In this document: in pieces, positions 1 to 7,158 of the stretch
Numbering within the stretch: the first letter of the stretch is position 1
Layout of the letters: the number at the start of each line of letters is the position of its first letter
Origin: an uncultured Lentisphaeria bacterium
GTDB lineage: Bacteria > Verrucomicrobiota > Lentisphaeria > Victivallales > Victivallaceae
Assembly (NCBI GenBank): GCA_903821255.1
Contig: CAIJKT010000951.1
Coordinates: forward strand, 1-8,003
Reading direction: 5' to 3'
DNA: 8,003 nucleotides
Program-made: the position numbers and the translations under genes
The notes under the pieces: model-generated
Told to the model about the DNA's origin: nothing
Seen by the model: the letters and a program-made list of their open reading frames with translations, nothing else
Database searches by the model: none

Positions 1-1050
1 GCCAACGCCAATGGATTTGCCGACGTAACAGATGTAGTTGGCTACAATGGCGGCGGCATGGGCCTTGATGACCGGGATCATCGCCTGTTTCCTGGGCGCA
101 AAATGCTGATCAGCGAATTTTCCTCCGGACGCGGCGCTCGCGGAGTCTATATGGAAAACGCTCCTGCTGACTCTGAATCTGAGACTCTGGGCGATGGGCG
201 CGTGATGAAGCGCGGCGGACATTATTGCAGCGAATTTGAGCTTTGCCATTCTCACGAACAGGAATGGCGACACGTCACCGCGCGCCCCTGGCTTGCAGGC
301 GGCCTGATGTGGTCAGCCATTGAATACCGGGGCGAAACTACCGGCTGGCCGATCGTCACCAGCCAGTTTGGAGTACTCGACATCTGCCGCTTTCCCAAGG
401 ACGCATATTACTTTTATAAGAAGGAATGGACTGACTCTCCCATGCTCCATCTCTTTCCGCACTGGACCTGGCCGGGCAAGGAAGGTCAACGCATTGAAGT
501 CTGGTGTTACAGCAACTGCGACACCGTGGATTTATACCTGAACGGCCAGTTACAGCCGGGGATACCGCATTTTTTGCAAATCGGGGCTTCGTGGCCGCAC
601 TTGTCCTGGCAGGTACCATACGCGCCGGGAACTTTATGCGCCGAGGGCCGCCTCAACGGGCAGGTAGTCTGTCGGCAGGAAATCAGGACGGCTGGCGCCT
701 CCGCCATGTTGTGCATGTCTGCCGACCGGGCGAGGCTGCTCGCAGACGGCGAAGATGTTTCATTTATTACTATCAGTGTTCTCGATGCAGAGGGCGTACC
801 AGTTCCAATCGCTGCTGTGCCTGTCTCGGTGGAGGTGACAGGCAGCGGCCGCTTGATTGGTCTGTCATCTGGAGAGCCAGGAAGCCATCAATCGGAAAAA
901 TCTTCGATTGCCAGGACATTCAACGGACTGTGTCTGGCGATTGTACAGAACAACGGGCAGGAAGGTGAAATACATGTTACCGCTTGTTCGCCAGGTTTAT
1001 CCTCAAACGTATTCGTCAAATTGACATGCAGCAGTGCATTCAAATGTTAA
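1..1050 (+). CDS. GH2 family glycoside hydrolase (beta-galactosidase-like), 5' truncated by the window
   Basis: The frame is open from base 1, so the gene starts upstream; the last 349 residues are visible. The beginning is the end of a GH2 TIM barrel: DVVGYN at residues 11-16, then a P-G-R-K strand leading to SEF, with Glu39 (codon 115-117) in the position of the family's catalytic nucleophile. GGLMWSAIEYRGE (100-112) and a stretch ending in HLFPHWTWPG (150-159) are typical of the barrel end and of its junction with the next domain. YSNCDTVDLYLNG (170-182) marks a DUF4982-like beta domain. Residues 240-343 form a GH2 C-terminal Ig-like domain (RLLADGEDVSFITISVLDAEG region and a late FNGLCLAIV). 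Family knowledge: retaining exo-acting enzymes on beta-galactosides, glucuronides or related sugars; specificity cannot be read. The signal peptide and the acid/base Glu, if present, lie outside the window. The gene looks more GC-rich than the next one. Confidence 0.93.
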   Translation, partial: ANANGFADVTDVVGYNGGGMGLDDRDHRLFPGRKMLISEFSSGRGARGVYMENAPADSESETLGDGRVMKRGGHYCSEFELCHSHEQEWRHVTARPWLAGGLMWSAIEYRGETTGWPIVTSQFGVLDICRFPKDAYYFYKKEWTDSPMLHLFPHWTWPGKEGQRIEVWCYSNCDTVDLYLNGQLQPGIPHFLQIGASWPHLSWQVPYAPGTLCAEGRLNGQVVCRQEIRTAGASAMLCMSADRARLLADGEDVSFITISVLDAEGVPVPIAAVPVSVEVTGSGRLIGLSSGEPGSHQSEKSSIARTFNGLCLAIVQNNGQEGEIHVTACSPGLSSNVFVKLTCSSAFKC

Positions 1051-1078
1051 TAAAGTAGACAAATATGGGAGTTGCCGT

Positions 1079-1101
1079 GTCAATGCATATCATACATTGA
1101 C
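1079..1101. promoter_or_regulatory. 23-base dyad, candidate operator upstream of the GHL10-like gene
   Basis: GTCAATG at 1079-1085 is the exact reverse complement of CATTGAC at 1095-1101. The 9-base spacer has two more symmetric pairs around its centre at 1090. The dyad sits 62 bases before the start codon at 1163, in the first real spacer of the window. Its right arm contains TTGACC (1097-1102), which could serve as a -35 box, but the -10 candidate 17 bases on (CAAGAT, 1120-1125) is poor. It could bind a dimeric regulator or be a small mRNA hairpin; no regulator gene is visible. The match is real, the function is inference. Confidence 0.3.
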
Positions 1102-1149
1102 CGTTACAATATGTCAGTACAAGATTTGCAGCATTAACGAATATAAAAT

Positions 1150-1153
1150 GGAG
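1150..1153 (+). promoter_or_regulatory. Ribosome binding site that sets the start at 1163
   Basis: GGAG lies nine bases before ATG 1163. This spacing favours that codon over the in-frame ATG at 1148, which has no purine-rich site ahead of it, and over the most upstream ATG at 1034, which lies inside the end of the GH2 gene. Confidence 0.65.
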
Positions 1154-1162
1154 ATTAATATT

Positions 1163-2782
1163 ATGGAAAAGTTTTTACCAAAAATCATTTACAATGACGA
1201 TACTTGTTCTTTGCGAGTCATACCGAAACCGCATAGTTTGAGTCAAATCCCCCAGGCTGTGGAATATTTAAAAAATACCCAGGTGGGATGCATATGCTGG
1301 TCTATCGCCAGCGGGGATCTCGCTTATTCCTATCATTCTACATTTATTGAGAACGCATACGATATGGCGGAAAAAGACGGCGGGTATAGCGCTACCGGCA
1401 ATGAAGGTAATTTATTGCTTAGCCTGCACCGTCAGGGAATTGACTATCTGCCGACTTTAATTAATGAATTGCGTAAGATCAATATAGCTTTTTTTGCCAG
1501 TTTCCGGATGAACGATATTCATTTCAAGTCAGAGCCCGAGGGAATGCTGGCTACGGAGTTCTGGAAGCAACACCAGGAAATGCGGCTCTGGGGAGTTACG
1601 CAGCACCGCAGCTATGATAATGCGGCAATGGACTATTCCTATCCTGAGGTAAGAAATAATCGTCTGAACTCCATCCTGGAAGTGGCCGAACGCTACGATG
1701 TCGATGGGATAGAACTGGATTTCTGCCGAAACCCCTTGACTTTTAATCCGGATGAAGCGTGGGAAAAACGGGAAATTCTTACTGATTTTATCAGGCAAAT
1801 ACGCCGTGGTATTGAAAAAATCGGTAACACAAGGAATCGTAAAATTAACTTTTTGATCAGATTGCCATTTGATGAAAATCAACAACGCAACGCCGGAATG
1901 GAGGTGGATGCGTGGATAAAAGATAAACTCATGGATATTTTAGTAATGAGTACTTTCTTTAACATCTATAATATTGAAGTGGAACCTTTCTTGAGCCTGT
2001 GCCGCGCTAAAGATATTCTATTTTACCCGTCGATCGAGTGCAATCCGGCAATTAACAGTTACCCATCGGTCGAGCTCCCGGACGAGGTTCGCCCTCCGCG
2101 ACATAATTTTGTCGTTCGAGAGAGCGCCGGGGAGACGGTAATAAGACTTCGGGCAATGGCGCAAAATTTTCTGGCGCAAGGCGTCGACGGGGTTTATATG
2201 TTTAACTATCCCTGTACAATTTTTCAGAACTATCCGAGTTCCAATTTTCCCAGTCTCATGAATACCGGCGAGTTAAAACTGCGGGCGGCGCTGCTATCTC
2301 AGGCAGGCTCCGCTGAAACACTGGCACACAAGGAGAAGGAATATATCTTCTGGCATGAGCTGCCTATCTATGTTGAGGCCTCCCGCCCGGCAAAATATTT
2401 CCAGACCATAAAATTTTACGTCAACGATGAGGATGTATTGGATAAAAACAGCGCTATTACTATAAGCTTCCATCAGGTAGTGGAAGATAGCCCCCATGCG
2501 TACTGTAAGCCTTTGAGCAGGTATGCCGCGTCAGGTTATGTGACTTATCTGCTCAATGGGAATACTCTGGACGAAAGCAGATTTGTGCGAATAAAGCAAT
2601 TGCCTGGCAGAATACAATCGGGGTTTGTGGTGGGCGAACATGAGCTTATCCGGATATCCGGCGAAGCTTGCAGTGTTTTGCAAAAAGGATGGAATACCCT
2701 CGGGTTTGAAATTCGCCATACGCCGGTAAATGATGACCCGTATATCTATATTTATGAGTTGAATTTGCATATTGAAGGATGA
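1163..2782 (+). CDS. Family 10-like (GHL10-type) TIM-barrel glycoside hydrolase, 539 aa
   Basis: A putative cytoplasmic glycosidase with no signal peptide. Residues about 5-380 read as a (beta/alpha)8 barrel of the 'family 10-like' type: YNDD near the N-terminus (10-13), FRMNDIH (114-120), VDGIELDF (180-187) at the end of a strand carrying Glu184 and Asp186, FLIRLPF (230-236), SIEC with Glu292, and GVDGVYMFNY (340-349) as the last strand. Residues about 395-539 look like an all-beta accessory domain. Glu184, Asp186 and Glu292 are candidate active-site acids from strand position only. Family knowledge: GHL10-like proteins are largely uncharacterised. The start at 1163 is chosen for its GGAG site; a longer frame back to 1034 would overlap the GH2 gene and adds a low-complexity, unconvincing N-terminus. 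It follows the GH2 gene by 112 bases and precedes the URO-D-like gene by 70. Substrate unknown. Confidence 0.8.
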   Translation: MEKFLPKIIYNDDTCSLRVIPKPHSLSQIPQAVEYLKNTQVGCICWSIASGDLAYSYHSTFIENAYDMAEKDGGYSATGNEGNLLLSLHRQGIDYLPTLINELRKINIAFFASFRMNDIHFKSEPEGMLATEFWKQHQEMRLWGVTQHRSYDNAAMDYSYPEVRNNRLNSILEVAERYDVDGIELDFCRNPLTFNPDEAWEKREILTDFIRQIRRGIEKIGNTRNRKINFLIRLPFDENQQRNAGMEVDAWIKDKLMDILVMSTFFNIYNIEVEPFLSLCRAKDILFYPSIECNPAINSYPSVELPDEVRPPRHNFVVRESAGETVIRLRAMAQNFLAQGVDGVYMFNYPCTIFQNYPSSNFPSLMNTGELKLRAALLSQAGSAETLAHKEKEYIFWHELPIYVEASRPAKYFQTIKFYVNDEDVLDKNSAITISFHQVVEDSPHAYCKPLSRYAASGYVTYLLNGNTLDESRFVRIKQLPGRIQSGFVVGEHELIRISGEACSVLQKGWNTLGFEIRHTPVNDDPYIYIYELNLHIEG

Positions 2783-2804
2783 CCGAAGACAATTGCATCC
2801 TGGC

Positions 2805-2821
2805 TGACCATCTGTGGCAAA
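2805..2821 (+). repeat. Possible decayed repeat fragment in the spacer before the URO-D-like gene
   Basis: TGACC followed by TCTGTGG, one base apart, then a C-AAA run, matches TGACC-TCTGTGG-T-AAA at 7309-7324 inside the large 3' element with a single-base insertion. The short match could be chance. The rest of the 70-base spacer (2783-2852) shows nothing beyond an AT-rich leader. Confidence 0.2.
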
Positions 2822-2852
2822 GTAATAAATATCAAATCAATATAAGGGAATA

Positions 2853-3974
2853 ATGAATACTATGAACTTACGGGAACGAATACTTGCAGTTTATCGGGGT
2901 GAAAGGCCGGACCGGATTCCTTTCATGCTGGACTTGTCACACTGGTTCTACCAACGTAACCGGTTGCCATGGGATTTAAGCAAAAGTTACGATCATCCGG
3001 AAATAGAACTGATTGACTACCATAAAAAAATGGGTGTTGGTTTTTATCTGCCGAATCTGGGGTCTTTTTACGAAACCATTTACCCGGCAGAGATTAAAAT
3101 AACAACCAGCAAGAGCGCCGACGGCAGCGAAATCCGCTGGCGGATAACCACTCCCGGTGGAACACTGGAACGAGTAAGGGTCTGGGAAGAGGATAACTAC
3201 TCATGGGCCATTCCTGAATGGATCATAAAAAACAAAGCGCAACTGCTAATTTTGGCAGAAGCGCTTTCGTCAAGAAGCTACCAGTCAGATTGGAAAAAGT
3301 ATCATGAGTGGATGAATTGCGTCGGCGACACCGGGGTTGTCTACATCGGAACCGGATATAGCGGCATGGGGCAACTCCTGAATTACTGGATGGGGGTGGA
3401 AGATACCCTGTATGCAGCTTACGACTGGCCGGATACGGTAAAGGAAGTTGTGTACCGGATCAACCAGAACAATCTGCTGCTGATAGATCTGCTGGCGCAG
3501 TCTCCAGCTGAAATTATCATTATGGGGGATAATTTTTCCAGTGACATTCAGCCGCCGTCTTTTTTTGAAGAATGGTCAAAGGACTATTATGCCGAAGCAA
3601 TCAGGCGGTTACACGCCGCCGGAAAATACGTAGCGGTTCACATTGACGGACGACTGAAAGGTTCGTTGAAGATGTTCAGTGGGATCGGGGCTGATTGCGC
3701 CGATGCCGTAACCCCGAAACCGACCGGAGACCTTTCTCCTGCGGAATGTCGCAACGATGCCGGGGAACAGATGATTCTTTCCGGCGGAGTTCCGCCTTGC
3801 TTATGGTTGCCGGGCATTAGCGATGATGCATTCCGTCAGGCTGTTACTGCATGGCTGGAACTAGCCCGAACCAACCCGCATCTGATCGCTGCTGCCGGAG
3901 ACCAGGTGCCGCCGCATGCCCTTGAACACAGGATTTTAATTATGAAAGAAATGGTCGCAGGATATGCTCTTTGA
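2853..3974 (+). CDS. Divergent uroporphyrinogen decarboxylase / MtaA-CmuA superfamily protein, 373 aa
   Basis: A soluble TIM-barrel protein of the URO-D superfamily, which includes HemE and the cobalamin-dependent methyltransferases. The N-terminus (LRERILAVYRGERPDRIPF, 6-24) has the family opening, but the HemE active-site loop RQAGR is absent, so haem synthesis is unlikely. GDNFSSDIQPPSFFEEW (225-241) is the typical mid-barrel segment. VHIDG (262-266) is where corrinoid methyltransferases carry the zinc motif H-x-C; here it is H-x-D (His263, Asp265). ILSGGVPP (308-315) and AGDQVPPHALEHRI (348-361) are typical of the uncharacterised branch common near glycoside hydrolases. No corrinoid-binding protein is visible, so methyl transfer (for example from methylated sugars) is only a hypothesis. 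Start choice is uncertain: AGGGA at 2845-2849 is 3 bases from ATG 2853 and 12 from ATG 2862, both non-ideal. Length fits the family. Confidence 0.85.
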   Translation: MNTMNLRERILAVYRGERPDRIPFMLDLSHWFYQRNRLPWDLSKSYDHPEIELIDYHKKMGVGFYLPNLGSFYETIYPAEIKITTSKSADGSEIRWRITTPGGTLERVRVWEEDNYSWAIPEWIIKNKAQLLILAEALSSRSYQSDWKKYHEWMNCVGDTGVVYIGTGYSGMGQLLNYWMGVEDTLYAAYDWPDTVKEVVYRINQNNLLLIDLLAQSPAEIIIMGDNFSSDIQPPSFFEEWSKDYYAEAIRRLHAAGKYVAVHIDGRLKGSLKMFSGIGADCADAVTPKPTGDLSPAECRNDAGEQMILSGGVPPCLWLPGISDDAFRQAVTAWLELARTNPHLIAAAGDQVPPHALEHRILIMKEMVAGYAL

Positions 3975-3990
3975 CCACGAAAATAGACGA
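3971..3990 (+). repeat. Degenerate copy of the ACCACGAAA repeat over a stop codon
   Basis: TTGACCACGAAA (3971-3982) matches 11 of 12 bases of the left arm of the element at 7174, and AGACGA follows in a similar phase to its GACACGA. The TGA stop of the URO-D-like gene (3972-3974) lies within the match. The remaining spacer to 4094 is AT-rich, with a 12-base palindrome TTTATATATAAA (4016-4027) and no clear promoter. Confidence 0.35.
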
Positions 3991-4081
3991 TGTATGCAGG
4001 CATGTTGAAGGATTGTTTATATATAAATCAAGCAGCTGGTTTAATTTGCCCGCATAGAAAATAACAAACTTATTCACGAAA

Positions 4082-4086
4082 AGAGG
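4082..4086 (+). promoter_or_regulatory. Ribosome binding site of the 708-aa hydrolase-like gene
   Basis: AGAGG ends eight bases before ATG 4095, a near-ideal spacing that supports this start codon. Confidence 0.6.
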
Positions 4087-4094
4087 CAAGATAG

Positions 4095-6221
4095 ATGTTG
4101 AAAAATAGATCAAAAGAGCTTCTCAATCAGCGCTTTGTAATGGAGCTTGGGAAAAATGGCTGTGTCGATGAAATCATGCCGGTCATCAAATCGGTTTCAG
4201 CAAAGATTGAAACCATCGGTGCTATTGCGGACGAAAACGCCATACATACAGAAGCGCTGACATGCTTTTTTGATCCGCATGTTCACGGAGATTGCCTGGT
4301 TCATGACGAACTGACCCATAACACATATTCCTTCCGGCATCATGAACAGCAGCCGGGAAACTGGCTGGCAGTGCAAAAATGGTTTGACCGGGAAGACCAC
4401 TGGGAATGGAATCTCGAAATCATTCACCTCGATGGCGCAGAAAGGGAAATGAGCGTCGAATTGCTATTGCCGCACCCGATTTTCCCCGGTGCCCATGGTC
4501 CTGGTCATAGCAACTGGGAATTATGGCTGCCGTTTTCCCAGGAGTCATTGGGCAATGACTATGGCATCAGAAAAGTGCATCACTGTAAATGCATAGATGA
4601 AAAGACGGATATTCCGCTACCACTCTGTACATTGTTTCATTCGACGCAGGATATAAGCCTGGGGTTGTCATATCTGCTGCCGCCGGATCAGACATGGTAT
4701 ACCGATTTTGAAATTGACCAGAGGAACTGGCTGACAAAAATCACGTTCAACAACCTGGGACTGGTCAAGCATGGAAAGATAAATTTAAAGTTCTGGATAT
4801 TCAGCCATGAAGGTGACTGGCGTCCGGCGCTGGGCTGGGTGAGAAATAAATTCCCGAAGATTTTAGGCCCGGTGCTAGGCCAGGAAAAACTCGAGGGCAA
4901 TATGGCCTATACCATTCCGATGATTCCGGAAAAACGGATCAAGGACTGGTCGCAGAAAATGCATCTTCGCTGGAATGAGCTTTTCTATTGCAGGAATTTC
5001 GGAGATTATTTTCCGGCAGAGCCTTTCGATTCCAACCACTTCAAGATGCCGGAGCATCCGGAATGGTCTGTGGACAATCTGACCTATGATGATATCAACC
5101 GTTATATCGACATGTGCCACAAGCATAACGTAATGGTTATGCCGTATTTTAACATCGGCGAATGCGAATCGGAAATTGCACGCAATTCTTTCCCTGAATC
5201 AATCGCGAGAATATTCAACGGCGATGAACTGGTGCCCTGGATATACTACGACCGCAGGAATTATAATATCCTGATGAACAGCGACCCGGCTTATCCATTC
5301 TTTGATTTCATCATGTCGCAGTTCGAAAAATTGCTGAAGCGATGTCCAGGAATAGACGGTTTCTTCTTTGACCAGATGAATTACGGCTGGATTGATACTG
5401 CGCATTTCGACGGACAGACATTTTACAATAACCGTCCGGCGTACAACATGGCGAATATGTATCTGCGGGCCTTAAAGAAGACCAGAGAGATATTTCCGCG
5501 TCCGCGAATCAACGGCATGGCGAATGGAGTAGTGCGCTGGCAAATGATGGAATATCTGGATGGAGTAATGGCAGAGGGCGATCCTGAAACATTGGGCCGC
5601 TTATCAGTGCTTGCTCCGGAGAGGCCGACAATTTGCCTGGATGAAGGCGAGAACGCTTTTCAAATGGCGTTGTATTACGGTTCGTGGCTGCATGTTTCCC
5701 CGTATTACCGGTATCCGACGACAGAATCCCTGCCGAAAGACGCGCTTAAACTTTTCTCCCGCTACAACCCGCTGTTTGAATTTCTGGAAGGCAGAAAATG
5801 GGTTTATACACCCAACCCCCTTATTGTAGAGATAAATTCAGCGAATATCTACAAGTCTCCGCTTTTAAATCATGGCGAAAGAATCAAGTCCAATATTTTC
5901 AAAACCTCATGGGGCGAATATGCCATAGTTATTCTGGCGTTACCGAAAGGGCTGGCACTGAAAAACTCGAATAATGTTTCTTTGACTGTTCGCATCAAAG
6001 TGCCTGAAAATAACGTATTGAAGCAAGCCGTGATTTGCGGGGCAGACTATAAAGGGTATAGCATTGAAAAAACGGTTAAAGCTGAAAGTGGCTATCTTGA
6101 AGTTAACGTCCCGAAACACGGAGCCGCGACCATGATTATTCTCTCCAGCAATTTCAATACCTTAAAGTCGATGAAAAATTGGACAAAATTCTCAGAAAAG
6201 GAACAAACAAAATGTTTATAG
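4095..6221 (+). CDS. Large TIM-barrel glycoside-hydrolase-like protein, family uncertain, 708 aa
   Basis: I do not recognise an established family with certainty. Three parts can be seen. Residues 1-270 are rich in beta strands and aromatic residues (for example FFDPHVHGDCLVHDELTHN, 58-76), like the N-terminal sandwich of GH31/GH36/GH101-type enzymes. Residues about 285-560 read as a barrel: MHLRWNELFY (289-298), VMVMPYFNIGE (346-356), GIDGFFFDQMNYG (419-431), DGVMAEGDPET (489-499), WLHVSPYYRYP (531-541). Residues about 575-690 are a C-terminal beta domain. Asp426, at the end of a hydrophobic strand, is a plausible nucleophile, and Glu494 or Asp496 two strands on a plausible acid/base, as in retaining alpha-glycosidases with this fold. 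The layout recalls proteins annotated DUF6259, from memory and unverified. No signal peptide. The start has a good AGAGG site. The last ten bases overlap the amidohydrolase gene. Substrate unknown. Confidence 0.78.
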   Translation: MLKNRSKELLNQRFVMELGKNGCVDEIMPVIKSVSAKIETIGAIADENAIHTEALTCFFDPHVHGDCLVHDELTHNTYSFRHHEQQPGNWLAVQKWFDREDHWEWNLEIIHLDGAEREMSVELLLPHPIFPGAHGPGHSNWELWLPFSQESLGNDYGIRKVHHCKCIDEKTDIPLPLCTLFHSTQDISLGLSYLLPPDQTWYTDFEIDQRNWLTKITFNNLGLVKHGKINLKFWIFSHEGDWRPALGWVRNKFPKILGPVLGQEKLEGNMAYTIPMIPEKRIKDWSQKMHLRWNELFYCRNFGDYFPAEPFDSNHFKMPEHPEWSVDNLTYDDINRYIDMCHKHNVMVMPYFNIGECESEIARNSFPESIARIFNGDELVPWIYYDRRNYNILMNSDPAYPFFDFIMSQFEKLLKRCPGIDGFFFDQMNYGWIDTAHFDGQTFYNNRPAYNMANMYLRALKKTREIFPRPRINGMANGVVRWQMMEYLDGVMAEGDPETLGRLSVLAPERPTICLDEGENAFQMALYYGSWLHVSPYYRYPTTESLPKDALKLFSRYNPLFEFLEGRKWVYTPNPLIVEINSANIYKSPLLNHGERIKSNIFKTSWGEYAIVILALPKGLALKNSNNVSLTVRIKVPENNVLKQAVICGADYKGYSIEKTVKAESGYLEVNVPKHGAATMIILSSNFNTLKSMKNWTKFSEKEQTKCL
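6199..6202 (+). promoter_or_regulatory. Ribosome binding site that sets the amidohydrolase start at 6212
   Basis: AGGA lies nine bases before ATG 6212 and inside the end of the preceding gene. It decides for MFIDIHAH as the true N-terminus; the in-frame ATG at 6179 would add eleven residues unlike the family, which normally begins just before the D-x-H-x-H motif. Confidence 0.7.
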
Positions 6222-7111
6222 ACATTCATGCACATGCGTATCGGAGGCCCATCCCTTTCGTGGTTCAATTCTGCACTGCGGAACAGGTCATTGAACGGTA
6301 TGACCAAGCCGGGATAGAAAGGGGAGTACTGCTTCCGATTGTCAGTCCGGAAATCTATCTTCCCCAGGCCAACGAGGATATTCTCGATATGGCGAAACAG
6401 TACCCTGACCGGTTTATTCCGTTCTGCAATATCGACCCGCGCGCCCTGACCAATTCGGCGGATGCGCCGCTTGACCGCCTGCTCCGATACTACCGCGATC
6501 AGGGTTGTAAAGGACTTGGAGAGGTAATGCTGAACGTGCCGGTCATGCATCCCATGGTTCAAAACCTGTTCAAACACGCGCAGGAAGTCGGACTTCCGGT
6601 GATCTGCGACGGCTCCGATGTGGTCGGCGGTGATTTCGGCTTGTACGATGATCCCGGCCTGCCGCAACTGGAACATACTTTGCAACGCTTCCCGAAGCTC
6701 ATCATGCTCGGGCACGGCCCGGTATTCTGGTCGGAGATAGGCCGTCTTGAAACTCCGGCCCAGCGGAAAACTACATTCAATCCTGACGGCGAGCAGGTGG
6801 GATGGAATCCGCCAGGCGGTCCGATTAAAGAGGAAGGCGTTGTGCCCAGACTTTTCCGCAGATATCCGAATCTGTATGGCGATTTGTCTGACCCGTCGCC
6901 CGCGAATGCACTGGCCCGTGATCCCGAATACGGCCCGAAGTTCCTGGACGAGTTTCAGGACCGGCTCCTGTTCGGTACGGACATCTGCGACTTCGACACC
7001 CCATTTCCCATGGTTGACCTTCTAATTGAATGGCGCGACACGAAAAAAATCAGTGAGCAGGTATTCAACAAAATTGCCAAAGCGAACGCGGTGAAACTTC
7101 TCGGCTTGTAA
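6212..7111 (+). CDS. Amidohydrolase_2 family metal-dependent hydrolase, 299 aa
   Basis: A TIM-barrel metallohydrolase of the amidohydrolase-related (amidohydrolase_2) type, whose members include sugar lactonases, decarboxylases and related enzymes. Visible metal and catalytic positions: DIHAH (4-8, His6 and His8) on strand 1; GLGEV with Glu104; LGHGP with His168 on strand 6; LLFGTDICDF with Asp257 on strand 8. The strand 5 segment, which in this superfamily usually reads P-V-x-x-H, is LPVICDGSD here, with Asp133 at the expected His position. YGDLSD (222-227) and FGTD are typical of the family. The length is normal for a complete single-domain enzyme, and it is cytoplasmic by lack of a signal peptide. 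It overlaps the preceding hydrolase-like gene by 10 bases (6212-6221), suggesting translational coupling and a shared pathway. Lactone or ester hydrolysis of a released sugar is a plausible role, but inference only. Confidence 0.88.
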   Translation: MFIDIHAHAYRRPIPFVVQFCTAEQVIERYDQAGIERGVLLPIVSPEIYLPQANEDILDMAKQYPDRFIPFCNIDPRALTNSADAPLDRLLRYYRDQGCKGLGEVMLNVPVMHPMVQNLFKHAQEVGLPVICDGSDVVGGDFGLYDDPGLPQLEHTLQRFPKLIMLGHGPVFWSEIGRLETPAQRKTTFNPDGEQVGWNPPGGPIKEEGVVPRLFRRYPNLYGDLSDPSPANALARDPEYGPKFLDEFQDRLLFGTDICDFDTPFPMVDLLIEWRDTKKISEQVFNKIAKANAVKLLGL

Positions 7112-7158
7112 TTTAACAGTGATATACAGGATAAAACCCGTTTCACTATGAAGAGCAT

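Noticed and set aside
504..968. 154-codon open frame inside the GH2 gene, + strand, other frame
   Set aside because: It lies wholly within a well-supported GH2 coding frame and encodes an Arg/Cys-rich sequence with no family features; it is a by-product of GC-rich codons.
1021..1052. TTGACA at 1021-1026 as a promoter -35 box
   Set aside because: It is inside the GH2 coding region, and the best -10 candidate (GTTAAT, 1046-1051) has a 19-base spacer; too weak to list as a promoter.
1034..1162. Longer N-terminus for the GHL10-like gene starting at ATG 1034
   Set aside because: It overlaps the end of the GH2 gene, has no ribosome site, and reads as non-conserved sequence; ATG 1163 has GGAG at good spacing.
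2853..3974. HemE (uroporphyrinogen decarboxylase of haem synthesis)
   Set aside because: The conserved N-terminal active-site loop RQAGR is missing and the gene lies among glycosidase genes.
6179..6211. Upstream in-frame ATG for the amidohydrolase gene
   Set aside because: It adds eleven residues unlike the family, and the AGGA site at 6199-6202 points to ATG 6212.
6092..6715. 207-codon open frame on the - strand across the gene overlap
   Set aside because: It is antisense to two well-supported genes, and its translation shows no recognisable domain.
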